From the NCBI GenBank assembly GCA_002415785.1, contig DIAJ01000011.1, forward strand, positions 4,044 to 34,596: a stretch of 30,553 nt of DNA. Reading direction: 5' to 3'. The position numbers and the translations under genes are program-made. Source of the stretch: Flavobacteriales bacterium UBA5081 (GTDB lineage Bacteria; Bacteroidota; Bacteroidia; Flavobacteriales_E; Vicingaceae). The notes under the pieces were generated by a model. The model was not told the DNA's origin. It did no database searches and saw nothing but the letters and a program-made list of their open reading frames with translations. This document shows positions 8,401-15,681 of the stretch, in pieces; the first letter of the stretch is position 1, and every line of letters begins with the position of its first letter.

Positions 8401-9028
8401 AATTAAAAACCCACTTACGCCAATGAAGCTGAGCATTCAACACTTGCAGAGAGCTTATGAAAGTGGTGACCAAATTGACCAAGGTCGGATCAAGCGAACC
8501 ACCCAAAACCTCATTGAGCAAATCGATACGCTTTCTAACATTGCAAATGCCTTTTCCACCTTTGCTAAAATGCCGGAAAAAGAGCTGGAGAAAACCGATT
8601 TACTTTCTGCGCTACAAGCAGCCATTACCATTTATGAGCACGAAGTAGAAATTCAATTTACTAAACAGTTAAGGGCTGACAAAGCTTGGATCATGGGCGA
8701 TAAAGACCAATTGCTGCGCTTGTTTAATAATTTGATTAAAAATGCCGTTCATGCAATTGAAGAGAAAGAAGACGGAAAAATTGAAATTGTTATTTCGGAA
8801 AGCGATCAAAACTATAAAATCAGTATCGTCGATAATGGAGTGGGAATAGCCGAAGAGCAAAAAGACCGAATTTTTGAACCCAATTTTACCACCAAATCCT
8901 CCGGCAGCGGCTTGGGCTTAGCCATGAGCAAAAACATTGTCAACCACATAAATGCCTCCATCAGCTTTAACTCTCAACTGGGCGAGGGAACGGTTTTTTA
9001 TTTGGAGTTTGGGAAGGTGGTTGATTAA
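5426..9028 (+). CDS. NtrY-like multi-pass sensor histidine kinase, 1200 aa
   Basis: Predicted inner-membrane sensor kinase. An N-terminal membrane helix (about 7-23) and an external loop to about 195 are followed by a block of roughly six to eight helices (about 200-445), a large presumably external domain (about 446-685), two more helices (about 686-710 and 724-748), a second external domain, a helix near 895-920, and then a HAMP linker. The HisKA H-box is VAHEIKNPLTPMKLSIQ with phospho-acceptor H991. The ATPase domain shows the N-box LFNNLIKNAVHAI (N1106), the G1 box DNGVGIAEEQ, the F-box IFEPNFTTK and the G2 box GSGLGLAMS, so it should be active. It is much longer than ordinary kinases. 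No response regulator or receiver domain lies in the window. It is flanked by a terminator upstream and by the enoyl-CoA hydratase gene 166 bases downstream. The signal is unknown. Confidence 0.9.
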   Translation: MQKLKTTLLLLLALLLLSLQYLPSYDFFLNKSNQALHFQEVLAEKEKLLQSKLRDVQQNHSSGLLQRIDRELSEDFEGNGFSYFISVKGELEFWSEDATAVDAEMLVKPTNLLISENAIHEKISLHKGDTIYYGLILIQQTYPYQNRFLNNQLQEDFTISGIEGIQLEKIENYAIKGVDGEHLFSLKFKKEGSLLDSYNTLIGLLGGLAFLLLLHYVPLLFHPSPQQRAQIAILWGILIRVLVFFALPNSWAKWDLFKAENFAISQWIPSLGDFILHILLLFYITSLLPKAFKKVKSKYYFSALFLVAVILAVFAVDLIQSSVLNSTIRFNLNRLFQLSLLSYLTFGAFALLLFSVLSLFSQAIQGLLRQLKLKKSIRKALGISSLVFVYCFVVIDFSWIYLWILLPIAILFFHHNRNKNRAIGTPIALLLIFSLLTAYAIYEVAFEKEAKKREMLLAKLSEEKDPVAEYLFQDVQQKMREDDKLKEYLNSFWEQQKEAEDYIRSTFFSGYWEKYKMVFTPCLPNDSLYINPDNVYTSCHEYFQSKIRREGEQISSNNLFQLRNFPGRIEYLAEVFIPVDSLVFNFYIEMLANNFNENEGYPELLLDAKSQGDDLSLNNYSFAVYDENELIYHYGDYNYSRKLKITEIAPTSFYQTQSKTAEHLLYQKDQKTTLVLSRPLPSVLNFLTYWAYLFVIYALLFFVIAALVKTFPFHFPFPFTDFSAKIQFFLVSSLLVALILFGVGTTYYIQKQYQQKNFKNLSEKVRSVNLELEQKIGTEEFMSEQLQSYIAALLVKFSNVFYSDINLYDTEGNLYATSRPEVFDKGLKSRRMNPEAYRQLILKNRAEWVQEEQIGEMTYLSAYIPFKNYNNEVLAYLNLPYFSKQGELEQEISTFLVSTINIYVGIFTLALLVSVLLINQLSKPLLMIRKQISRLKLGSSVELINWESKDEIGALVKEYNRIAIELNESAEQLAQSEREGAWREMAKQVAHEIKNPLTPMKLSIQHLQRAYESGDQIDQGRIKRTTQNLIEQIDTLSNIANAFSTFAKMPEKELEKTDLLSALQAAITIYEHEVEIQFTKQLRADKAWIMGDKDQLLRLFNNLIKNAVHAIEEKEDGKIEIVISESDQNYKISIVDNGVGIAEEQKDRIFEPNFTTKSSGSGLGLAMSKNIVNHINASISFNSQLGEGTVFYLEFGKVVD

Positions 9029-9084
9029 GTAACAAATAAACACTCATAAAAGTCTAGGATGTAAATGAAATCAATTTTTGCGGT

Positions 9085-9100
9085 ACCGATAACAATCGGT
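9085..9100. repeat. Hairpin downstream of the kinase gene
   Basis: ACCGAT-AACA-ATCGGT is a perfect 6-bp stem with T5 before it (9075-9079) and A7 after it (9101-9107). The T-tract is on the correct side only for minus-strand transcripts, but no minus-strand gene ends here. It may still limit read-through from the kinase gene. Confidence 0.4.
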
Positions 9101-9164
9101 AAAAAAACCAAATCAAACTTTAAGTACTTAAGGCACTTTTAACTTCTCTCTCCCTCATTTCAAT

Positions 9165-9172
9165 TACCTTTG
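9165..9172 (+). promoter_or_regulatory. Bacteroidota -7 box upstream of enoyl-CoA hydratase
   Basis: TACCTTTG matches the Bacteroidota -7 consensus TAnnTTTG exactly and ends 22 bases before the ATG at 9195, leaving a short leader. The -33 element is not clear; TTTTAAC near 9137 is a possible partner. Confidence 0.5.
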
Positions 9173-9194
9173 CCTGCAAATCAAAATCAGTAAA

Positions 9195-9971
9195 ATGTCG
9201 AACCTTAAGATAGAAAAAAACGGAAGTGTTGAAATCATTACCATCAATCGTCCGGATAAGTTAAATGCACTAAACAAAGCAACCATTAAAGAATTAGGCG
9301 ATGCAGTAACTGCTGCCGCTGCCAGTAAAGAAGTAACGGCAATTATTATTACCGGAGCCGGTGAAAAGGCTTTTGTCGCCGGAGCAGATATTTCTGAGTT
9401 TGCCAATTACAGTGCAGAAGAAGGTAAAGCGCTCTCTCAAAGTGGGCACACCAATTTATTTGATTTAGTAGAAAACACTGAAAAGCCTGTAATTGCCGCA
9501 GTAAATGGTTTTGCACTTGGCGGTGGCTTAGAATTGGCAATGGCTTGTCATATTCGTATAGCGTCAAGCAATGCACGTATGGGCTTGCCGGAAGTGAGTT
9601 TGGGAGTAATTCCCGGCTATGGAGGTACTCAGCGTTTAGCGCAATTGGCAGGAAAAGGCAAAGCCATGGAGTTAATTGCCACCGCAGGAATGATCAAAGC
9701 TGATGAGGCTTACCAGTTTGGTTTGGTAAATCATGTGGTTGAGCAAGCAGAACTAATGGACAAAGCCATGGAAATTGCGCAGCAAATTAGCAAAAACTCA
9801 TCAGTAGCCATTGCAGCTGCCATTCGCACGGTAAATGCAGGCTTCAACAAAAAAGTTGATGGTTTTCAAAAGGAAATTGAAGAGTTTGGAAAGTGCTTCG
9901 AAACAGAAGATTTCAAAGAAGGAACACAAGCTTTTTTAGGAAAAAGAAAGCCTAATTTTCCCGGCAAATAA
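9195..9971 (+). CDS. Enoyl-CoA hydratase (crotonase family)
   Basis: Cytoplasmic enzyme adding water to trans-2-enoyl-CoA in fatty-acid beta-oxidation or short-chain acyl-CoA metabolism. It has 258 residues, the normal length. The oxyanion-hole motif AGADISEF is present. Both catalytic glutamates of true hydratases are present: E113 in GGGLELAMACH and E133 in LPEVSLGVIPGYGGTQRL. Their 20-residue spacing matches that of the rat enzyme (E144/E164). It is therefore a hydratase candidate and not one of the many crotonase homologues lacking them. The exact acyl-CoA substrate (crotonyl, 3-hydroxybutyryl or other) cannot be told. Its stop is five bases before the flippase start, so the two are probably co-transcribed. 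Confidence 0.9.
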   Translation: MSNLKIEKNGSVEIITINRPDKLNALNKATIKELGDAVTAAAASKEVTAIIITGAGEKAFVAGADISEFANYSAEEGKALSQSGHTNLFDLVENTEKPVIAAVNGFALGGGLELAMACHIRIASSNARMGLPEVSLGVIPGYGGTQRLAQLAGKGKAMELIATAGMIKADEAYQFGLVNHVVEQAELMDKAMEIAQQISKNSSVAIAAAIRTVNAGFNKKVDGFQKEIEEFGKCFETEDFKEGTQAFLGKRKPNFPGK

Positions 9972-9976
9972 AAACT

Positions 9977-11461
9977 TTGAATCCACTAAAAAAATTAGCG
10001 GGGCAAACAGCCATTTACGGTCTGCCGAGCATTGTCGGCAGGCTGTTAAATTACCTTTTGGTGCCTTTACACACCGCCGCTTTTGTAAAAGAAAGCTTTG
10101 GGGTAATTACTGAAATGTATGCCTACGTCGCTTTTTTAGTGGTTATTTTAACTTATGGAATGGAGACGGCTTACTTTCGTTTCCAATCGAAAAAGGAAAA
10201 TGACTCAGCCGAAGTTTACAGCACCGTGCTTTTTTCGCTTTTGGGAAGTACTTCGCTTTTTTGGTTGATCAGCATAACTTTTTCACAATCAATTGCCAAT
10301 TGGATTGATTATCCGGAGAACAGCGAATACGTTATTTGGTTTGCTTTTATCGTCGGCTTGGATGCCATTTCCTCTATTCCCATGGCGCGTTTGCGAACAG
10401 AAAACAAAGCTTTTCACTTTGCAACGGTCAATTTTGCTTCCATTTTAGTAAATATTAGTTTAAATGTATTTTGGATTGGCTACTGCATGCCGGCTTATGA
10501 AAAAGGTGTTTCCAATTTTCTGATCGATACTTTTTACACTCCTGAAATTGGCGTGGGTTATGTATTCTTGGCAAACCTATTTGCCAGCATCATTAAGTTT
10601 GCTCTGCTTAGTCCGTTAATGGCAAAAATTAAAGCTGTTTTTAACCGACAAATGCTGAGGGAAATGCTTTTTTACAGCAGCCCGATTTTAATTGCCAGTT
10701 TGGCCATTATTGTCAACGAAAGTGTCGATAAAATTTTACTTAAGCGATTATTGGTAGATGATTTGGGCGTAGATGGAGCCAATGGACAAGTGGGGATTTA
10801 CGGAGCGTGTTATAAGCTTTCCATCATTATCACGCTTTTTATACAGGCTTTTCGCTATGCGGCAGAACCATTCTTTTTTAACCAATCGCAGGAGAAAGAT
10901 GCCCGGGAAACTTACGCCAAAATAATGAAGTACTTTACGATTGTTTGTGCTATAATTTTTACCGGAGTGATGTTGTATATTGATGTTTTAAAGCATTTTA
11001 TAAGCAACCCGGAATATCATGTAGGTTTGCATGTTGTTCCCATTTTGCTTTTTGCAAATATTTTCTTGGGCATGTTTTACAATCTTTCCATTTGGTATAA
11101 GTTGAGTGGTAAAACGCGCTTCGGGGCTTACATTGCTTCTTTTGGAGCGATCATTACAATTGTATTAAACCTCATTTTTATTCCCATTTATGGTTATACT
11201 GCTTCGGCTTGGGCAACTTTAGCCTGTTACGGGAGTATGGTGCTCATTTCTTATTGGCTGGGGCAAAAACACTATCCTGTACCTTACCCTTTGGGGAAAA
11301 TGGCTTTTTATTTGATTTTAGCTTTGGGAATTTACTTTTTAAGTGATGTATTGAATTTGGAAAATCAATGGTTGAAATACAGCACACACACCATTCTAAT
11401 GTTATTATTTATGATCTTGGTTTACGTTTTAGAAAAACCTAAAAAAGCCATAATTTCGTAA
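9977..11461 (+). CDS. Oligosaccharide flippase / polysaccharide biosynthesis protein
   Basis: Integral membrane protein of the Wzx/MATE-like (MOP) superfamily, likely moving lipid-linked sugars across the inner membrane. It has 494 residues and about 12-14 hydrophobic helices. The N-terminus, MNPLKKLAGQTAIYGLPSIV followed by GRLLNYLLVPLHT, is characteristic of the Bacteroidota family. A TTG start at 9977 is chosen because the family N-terminus begins there and the next in-frame ATG lies well inside the first helices. The gene begins five bases after the enoyl-CoA hydratase stop. The nearby sugar-phosphate nucleotidyltransferase gene supports a glycan role. The sugar substrate is unknown. Confidence 0.85.
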   Translation: MNPLKKLAGQTAIYGLPSIVGRLLNYLLVPLHTAAFVKESFGVITEMYAYVAFLVVILTYGMETAYFRFQSKKENDSAEVYSTVLFSLLGSTSLFWLISITFSQSIANWIDYPENSEYVIWFAFIVGLDAISSIPMARLRTENKAFHFATVNFASILVNISLNVFWIGYCMPAYEKGVSNFLIDTFYTPEIGVGYVFLANLFASIIKFALLSPLMAKIKAVFNRQMLREMLFYSSPILIASLAIIVNESVDKILLKRLLVDDLGVDGANGQVGIYGACYKLSIIITLFIQAFRYAAEPFFFNQSQEKDARETYAKIMKYFTIVCAIIFTGVMLYIDVLKHFISNPEYHVGLHVVPILLFANIFLGMFYNLSIWYKLSGKTRFGAYIASFGAIITIVLNLIFIPIYGYTASAWATLACYGSMVLISYWLGQKHYPVPYPLGKMAFYLILALGIYFLSDVLNLENQWLKYSTHTILMLLFMILVYVLEKPKKAIIS

Positions 11462-11495
11462 GTTTTATTAGCAAAACTTTTTAGCCAATTCAAAA

Positions 11496-11648
11496 ATGAA
11501 AAAAAATACATTTGACGCAGTAAAAATGATGCGTGAAATTAGGGATAAGATAAGCCAAGAAACCAAGGATTTGAATTATGAGCAATTAAAGGCTTACATA
11601 AAAGAGAAGTTAGAAAAGGGGAATGTCAAGCTTATTGGTCAATCATAA
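11496..11648 (+). CDS. Small hypothetical protein, 50 aa, antitoxin-like look
   Basis: A short open frame from an A-rich leader and ATG encodes a highly charged, probably all-helical 50-residue protein. It starts MKKNTFDAVKMMREIRDKIS and contains the acidic-basic stretch LNYEQLKAYIKEKLEK. The composition and the FDAVKMMREIRDKI opening recall small chromosomal proteins sometimes seen as antitoxins or partners of toxins, but I cannot name a family and no toxin gene sits beside it. It lies 35 bases after the flippase stop and ten bases before the dUTPase start I prefer, so it belongs to the same transcript. Coding character is supported by its codon use and by how neatly it fills the gap. Confidence 0.65.
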   Translation: MKKNTFDAVKMMREIRDKISQETKDLNYEQLKAYIKEKLEKGNVKLIGQS

Positions 11649-11658
11649 AGTATTTTAT

Positions 11659-12093
11659 ATGCAAATAAACATCATAAATAAATCCAAACACGACTTGCCG
11701 GAATACGCTACAGAAGCTTCGGCAGGTCTTGATTTAAGAGCAAATATTGATGAATCGATTGAGATTGATTCGCTTGAAAAAGCAATTGTTCCCACCGGGC
11801 TTTTTATGGAGATTCCGATTGGCTATGAAGCACAAGTTCGCCCGCGAAGTGGTTTGGCTTTTAAGCATGGAATTACCGTTTTGAATTCTCCGGGTACAAT
11901 TGATGCCGATTATCGTGGAGAGATAAAAGTGATTTTAGTTAACCTTTCCAAGGAAAAGTTTGTGATTGAAGATGGAGAGCGCATTGCGCAAATGGTTATT
12001 GCTGCTCATGAACAAGCTGAGTGGAACCAAGTAGATGAATTAAATGACACCAGCCGTGGTGCCGGAGGATTTGGCAGCACCGGAAAAAAATAA
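11659..12093 (+). CDS. dut: Deoxyuridine 5'-triphosphate nucleotidohydrolase (dUTPase)
   Basis: Hydrolyses dUTP to dUMP and pyrophosphate, keeping uracil out of DNA and supplying dTMP synthesis; a homotrimer in the cytoplasm. All five family motifs are present in order: EASAGLDLRAN, RPRSGLAFK, GTIDADYRGEIKV with the catalytic aspartate, ERIAQMVIA and the C-terminal RGAGGFGSTGKK flap. The frame is open from an ATG at 11623, but that would overlap the 50-residue gene and add 12 atypical residues. The ATG at 11659 gives MQINIINKSKHDLPEYATEA, the normal family start, and 144 residues. A nucleotidyltransferase gene follows 42 bases later. Confidence 0.95.
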   Translation: MQINIINKSKHDLPEYATEASAGLDLRANIDESIEIDSLEKAIVPTGLFMEIPIGYEAQVRPRSGLAFKHGITVLNSPGTIDADYRGEIKVILVNLSKEKFVIEDGERIAQMVIAAHEQAEWNQVDELNDTSRGAGGFGSTGKK

Positions 12094-12135
12094 ATTAGTG
12101 CGATTAATTCGCAAAATTCAAAAAATTAGTAGAAG

Positions 12136-13140
12136 ATGAAGATTATTGTTCCTATGGCCGGAAGGGGAAAGAGAATGCGGCCACACACCCTTACCATTCC
12201 TAAACCACTATTGCCTATTGCCGGCAAACCAATTGTGCAGCGATTAGTAGAAGATATTGCAGCTGTTTGCAATGAGCCCATTGATGAAATTGGGTTTATT
12301 ATTGGCGATTTTGGTGCTGAAGTGGAAAATGATTTGATGCAAATTGCCAAAGACTTAGGGTCAAAAGGACATGTTTTTCACCAAGAGGAAGCCTTGGGAA
12401 CTGCTCACGCTATTTTGTGTGCTAAAGAAATTATGGAAGGCAAAACCATTGTGGCTTTTGCCGATACACTTTTCCGCGCCGACTTTAAGCTGGACGATAG
12501 CAAAGACGGCATTATCTGGGTACAAAAAGTGGAAGACCCACGTGCTTTTGGCGTAGTAAAAATGGACGACAATGGCATCATTACTGACTTTGTTGAAAAG
12601 CCGGAAGAATTTGTTTCCGATTTAGCCATTATTGGAATTTACTATTTCAAAGACGGAGAATATTTAAGAGAAAATTTGCAGTATTTGATCGACAATGACA
12701 TCAAAGACAAAGGAGAATATCAAATCACCGATGCTTTGGAGCGCATGAAGCAGGCCGGAACTCAATTTGCTCCCGGAGCTGTTGAAGAGTGGCTGGATTG
12801 CGGTAAAAAAGACGCTACAGTACACACCAATCAACGAGTACTGGAGTTTATTAAAGATCAGGATATTGTTTCTGCTTCAGCAAAAATTGAAAATGCGACC
12901 ATTATTCCTCCTTGTTTTATCGGAGAGAATGTAGTGATTAAAAATGCAGTTGTCGGGCCGCATGTGTCTGTAGGTAACGGAACAAAGATTGAGCGATCAA
13001 TTATTTCTAATAGCATTATACAAGAAGAGTCTAAAATTAAAGGCTTACATTGCGATAATTCCATGATTGGAAATCATACGAGCATTAAACTCGACGCTAA
13101 AGAATTGAGCGTTGGCGACTACAACGAAATTGAGGACTAA
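12136..13140 (+). CDS. Sugar-phosphate nucleotidyltransferase with left-handed beta-helix tail
   Basis: Activates a sugar phosphate to an NDP-sugar for cell-surface glycans. It has 334 residues. The N-terminal Rossmann-type domain has the pyrophosphorylase signature (G9-R-G11-K-R13 followed by MRPHT) and PKPLLPI with K23. The metal aspartates are D110 in FADTLF and D221 in EWLDCGKKD. EDPRAFGVV and FVEKPEE are typical of the RmlA/ManC-like group. From about residue 250 hexapeptide-like repeats (for example ATIIPPCFIGENVVIKNAVV) form a short left-handed beta-helix. Whether it makes dTDP-glucose, GDP-mannose or another product cannot be decided. It ends five bases before the TPR gene. Confidence 0.85.
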   Translation: MKIIVPMAGRGKRMRPHTLTIPKPLLPIAGKPIVQRLVEDIAAVCNEPIDEIGFIIGDFGAEVENDLMQIAKDLGSKGHVFHQEEALGTAHAILCAKEIMEGKTIVAFADTLFRADFKLDDSKDGIIWVQKVEDPRAFGVVKMDDNGIITDFVEKPEEFVSDLAIIGIYYFKDGEYLRENLQYLIDNDIKDKGEYQITDALERMKQAGTQFAPGAVEEWLDCGKKDATVHTNQRVLEFIKDQDIVSASAKIENATIIPPCFIGENVVIKNAVVGPHVSVGNGTKIERSIISNSIIQEESKIKGLHCDNSMIGNHTSIKLDAKELSVGDYNEIED

Positions 13141-13145
13141 AATAG

Positions 13146-14870
13146 ATGTACAATAAAGTTGGGTATTTTTTCATTTTTGCTTTTTTGTGGGCATGTAGCC
13201 CCGCTGAAAAAGTTCAACAAACGCAACCAAAAGTTGAGTTAAGTGAGAAGGATGAAATTGCCTTTGGAAATGCCTATATGGAAGGTGCAAAAGCTAAGAT
13301 TTTAGGCAATTTCGAAACCGCCAAGCAACATTTTAAAAATGCACTGAACATTAATCCTCAAAGCGCCGCAGCTCATTATGAATTGGGTTTAACTTTCAAT
13401 CAACTAGATGAGTTGAATGAGGCTTTCCAGGAATTTGAAATGGCTGCTCAACTTGAACCGGATAATTATTGGTATAAACTTTCTTATGCGAGCTTTTTAG
13501 AGTCGCAGGGGCAAGTAAATAAGGCGGTTGAGGTTTTTAAAGAATTGGTGGAAATGAAGCCCAACCAAATTGAGTTGAAGTACGAATTATCGAAACTTCT
13601 TTTAGGACAAAAGAAGTTTAAAGAAAGCATTTACTACCTCAATGAAATTGAAAAGGAAGTCGGCGTAAACGAAGAAATTACTTTTCTAAAACAGCGGATT
13701 CACTTAGCAAATGACGATGTTGATGCTGCGGCAAATGAACTTAAAAAGCTCATAGAGTCTAATCCGACGGAGATACGATATTATGGTGTGTTGGCGGATA
13801 TTTACATGACCAATGGAAGAAAAAAAGAGGCCTTTAAGGTGTATCAGCAAATGGAAGAGTTGGAAGAGGACAACTACCTTGTTCAGTTTTCATTAGCAGA
13901 GTATTATCGTGCAGAGGGAGAGCGGGAGAAGTATTTTGACGCCATTCAAAAAGCTTTTGCTAGTCCGGAGATGAGTATTGACGATAAGGTAAAATACATT
14001 TTGTCGTTTTACCAGGTAGATAGCAAAGATCAAGAACGTAAAGCGGAGGGAATTGCACTTTGCAGAACCGTTGTTAAGACACACCCTTCCAATGCAAAAT
14101 CACACGCATTATTAGCCGACTTTTTGTATTTTGATAATCAAACTGAAGCTGCTAAGCAACAATACATTGAAACGATAGAGCTAGATAGCAGTCGCTTTCC
14201 GGTTTGGAACCAATTGTTAATTATTCTTTCAGAAACCAATGATCAGGAAAAGCTGATTGATTATGGGCAGCGTGCGGTGAATCTTTTTCCTAATCAACCA
14301 ACTGTTTATTTGCTTTATGCACTTGGACTTTCATCGGATAAACAATATGAGGAAGCCATTGAGTATTTGGAGTTGGGGAAAGATTTAGTTTTGGAGAACA
14401 ATGCCTTGAAAAGCCAGTTTTATTCTTCATTAGGAGATTCCTACCATGAGTTAGGAGAGCATGCTGAATCCGATAAAAATTATGAAAAAGCACTTTCGTT
14501 GGATCCTAATAATGTATATGTTTTAAATAATTACAGCTATTACCTTTCGTTGAGAAAAGACTCTTTGGAAAAGGCAAAAACAATGTCGAAAAGATCAAAT
14601 GATCTAGCGCCAGGACAGCCTTCTTTTTTAGATACCTATGCGTGGATTTTATATCAATTAGGGGAGTTTGAAGAAGCTAATGAATGGATTGATAAAGCCT
14701 TGAAAGCCGATGGCGAAAGAAGCGGGGTATTGTTAGAACACAAAGGAGATATTTTATTTCAATTAGAAAATAAAGAACAAGCGATGGACTATTGGAAAAG
14801 AGCTGAAGCAGCAGGTGACGCCTCTGAAAATATAAAGAAAAAGATTGAAGAAGGAAAGATTGATGAATAA
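13146..14870 (+). CDS. Tetratricopeptide-repeat lipoprotein
   Basis: Predicted lipoprotein with a long TPR solenoid. The N-terminus MYNKVGYFFIFAFLWAC ends in a lipobox with C17 as the lipidation site. From about residue 35 to the C-terminus the 574-residue chain is a run of helix-turn-helix repeats; clear TPR units include AHYELGLTFNQLDELNEAFQ and SFYSSLGDSYHELGEHAESD-like stretches. It probably works as a scaffold at the envelope. Its stop overlaps the start of the DUF4292 gene (ATGAATAA), implying translational coupling. The order nucleotidyltransferase-TPR-DUF4292-EnvC-like recurs in Flavobacteriia to my knowledge, which suggests a shared envelope role, but no specific function is established here. 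Confidence 0.8.
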   Translation: MYNKVGYFFIFAFLWACSPAEKVQQTQPKVELSEKDEIAFGNAYMEGAKAKILGNFETAKQHFKNALNINPQSAAAHYELGLTFNQLDELNEAFQEFEMAAQLEPDNYWYKLSYASFLESQGQVNKAVEVFKELVEMKPNQIELKYELSKLLLGQKKFKESIYYLNEIEKEVGVNEEITFLKQRIHLANDDVDAAANELKKLIESNPTEIRYYGVLADIYMTNGRKKEAFKVYQQMEELEEDNYLVQFSLAEYYRAEGEREKYFDAIQKAFASPEMSIDDKVKYILSFYQVDSKDQERKAEGIALCRTVVKTHPSNAKSHALLADFLYFDNQTEAAKQQYIETIELDSSRFPVWNQLLIILSETNDQEKLIDYGQRAVNLFPNQPTVYLLYALGLSSDKQYEEAIEYLELGKDLVLENNALKSQFYSSLGDSYHELGEHAESDKNYEKALSLDPNNVYVLNNYSYYLSLRKDSLEKAKTMSKRSNDLAPGQPSFLDTYAWILYQLGEFEEANEWIDKALKADGERSGVLLEHKGDILFQLENKEQAMDYWKRAEAAGDASENIKKKIEEGKIDE

Positions 14871-15681
14871 GCAGCTGTTTTGGTTAGGATTAATGATTGT
14901 TTTTGCATTTACAGCCTGTAAAAAGCAAAAAAGTGGCTTGAGAAAGAGCATTGATGGCCGTTCTACTGAGTATTTGATTGAACAGGTAAAAAGCAATGAG
15001 GTGAACTTTAGCAGTGTTTCTACAAAAGCTGATTTTAAGGTTAAAACGGAAGATAAAACTCAGTCATTTAAAGCTAACATTCGTATTCAAAAAGACAGTG
15101 CGATCTGGATTTCAATCACTCCTCTTTTAGGAATTGAAGTAGCCAGAGTATTGATAACTCAAGATACGGTAAAGGTGATTAATCGCTTGGCAAAGGAGTA
15201 TTTTATTGGAGATTTTAGTTATTTGCATGAGCGATTTAACATTGATCTAGAGTATGAGGTAATCCAATCGATTTTAGTGGGAAATTCAATTCCCTTTGAA
15301 ACTGGTGAAGGAACAAGGTTCACCAAAGATAAATCAGATTACTATTTGGGAAATATGAAAAAGCGCAAAGCTCGAAAGGTGGATGACAATCCTCAAAAAG
15401 TGGAGCGCAGAGATGAGCAAGTGGTTAGTTTGTGGATTGACCAAGCCAATTTTAAGTTGAGTAAGTTTTTACTTTCAGATTTGTCAGCCGATCGTTTTTT
15501 GTTGGGAGAATATGCCTCCTATGAAGAGGTAGAAAGTCAGTTGTTTCCCAAAAAGTTAAACTTTCAGTTTCAAAGCAATGAGGCGACATATATTGAAATT
15601 GATTATTCCCGTGTATATTTGAACAAATCTTTAAACTTTTCATTTAATATTTCTTCCAAATATGAGCAGGTGTATTACTAA
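14863..15681 (+). CDS. DUF4292-family lipoprotein
   Basis: Predicted lipoprotein of the Bacteroidota DUF4292 family. The start at 14863 (MNKQLFWLGLMIVFAFTAC) gives a clean lipoprotein signal with C19; the in-frame ATG at 14845 would add six charged residues inside the TPR gene and is less likely. The mature part (about 253 residues) shows regular amphipathic beta-strands such as FKANIRIQKDSAIWISITP and the family-like LLGIEVARVLI. The beta-rich layout recalls LolA/LolB-type lipoprotein carriers, but that is an inference from strand pattern and general family knowledge. It overlaps the TPR stop by eight bases and the next gene by 20 bases. Confidence 0.8.
   Translation: MNKQLFWLGLMIVFAFTACKKQKSGLRKSIDGRSTEYLIEQVKSNEVNFSSVSTKADFKVKTEDKTQSFKANIRIQKDSAIWISITPLLGIEVARVLITQDTVKVINRLAKEYFIGDFSYLHERFNIDLEYEVIQSILVGNSIPFETGEGTRFTKDKSDYYLGNMKKRKARKVDDNPQKVERRDEQVVSLWIDQANFKLSKFLLSDLSADRFLLGEYASYEEVESQLFPKKLNFQFQSNEATYIEIDYSRVYLNKSLNFSFNISSKYEQVYY

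Noticed and set aside
9085..9100. Terminator for the kinase gene on the + strand
   Set aside because: The hairpin is followed by A7 instead of a T-tract on this strand, so it is listed only as a hairpin.
11623..11658. Upstream ATG of dUTPase
   Set aside because: It adds 12 non-family residues and overlaps the 50-residue gene; the ATG at 11659 matches the family.
14845..14862. Upstream ATG of the DUF4292 gene
   Set aside because: It puts charged residues before a standard lipoprotein signal and lies deeper inside the TPR gene.
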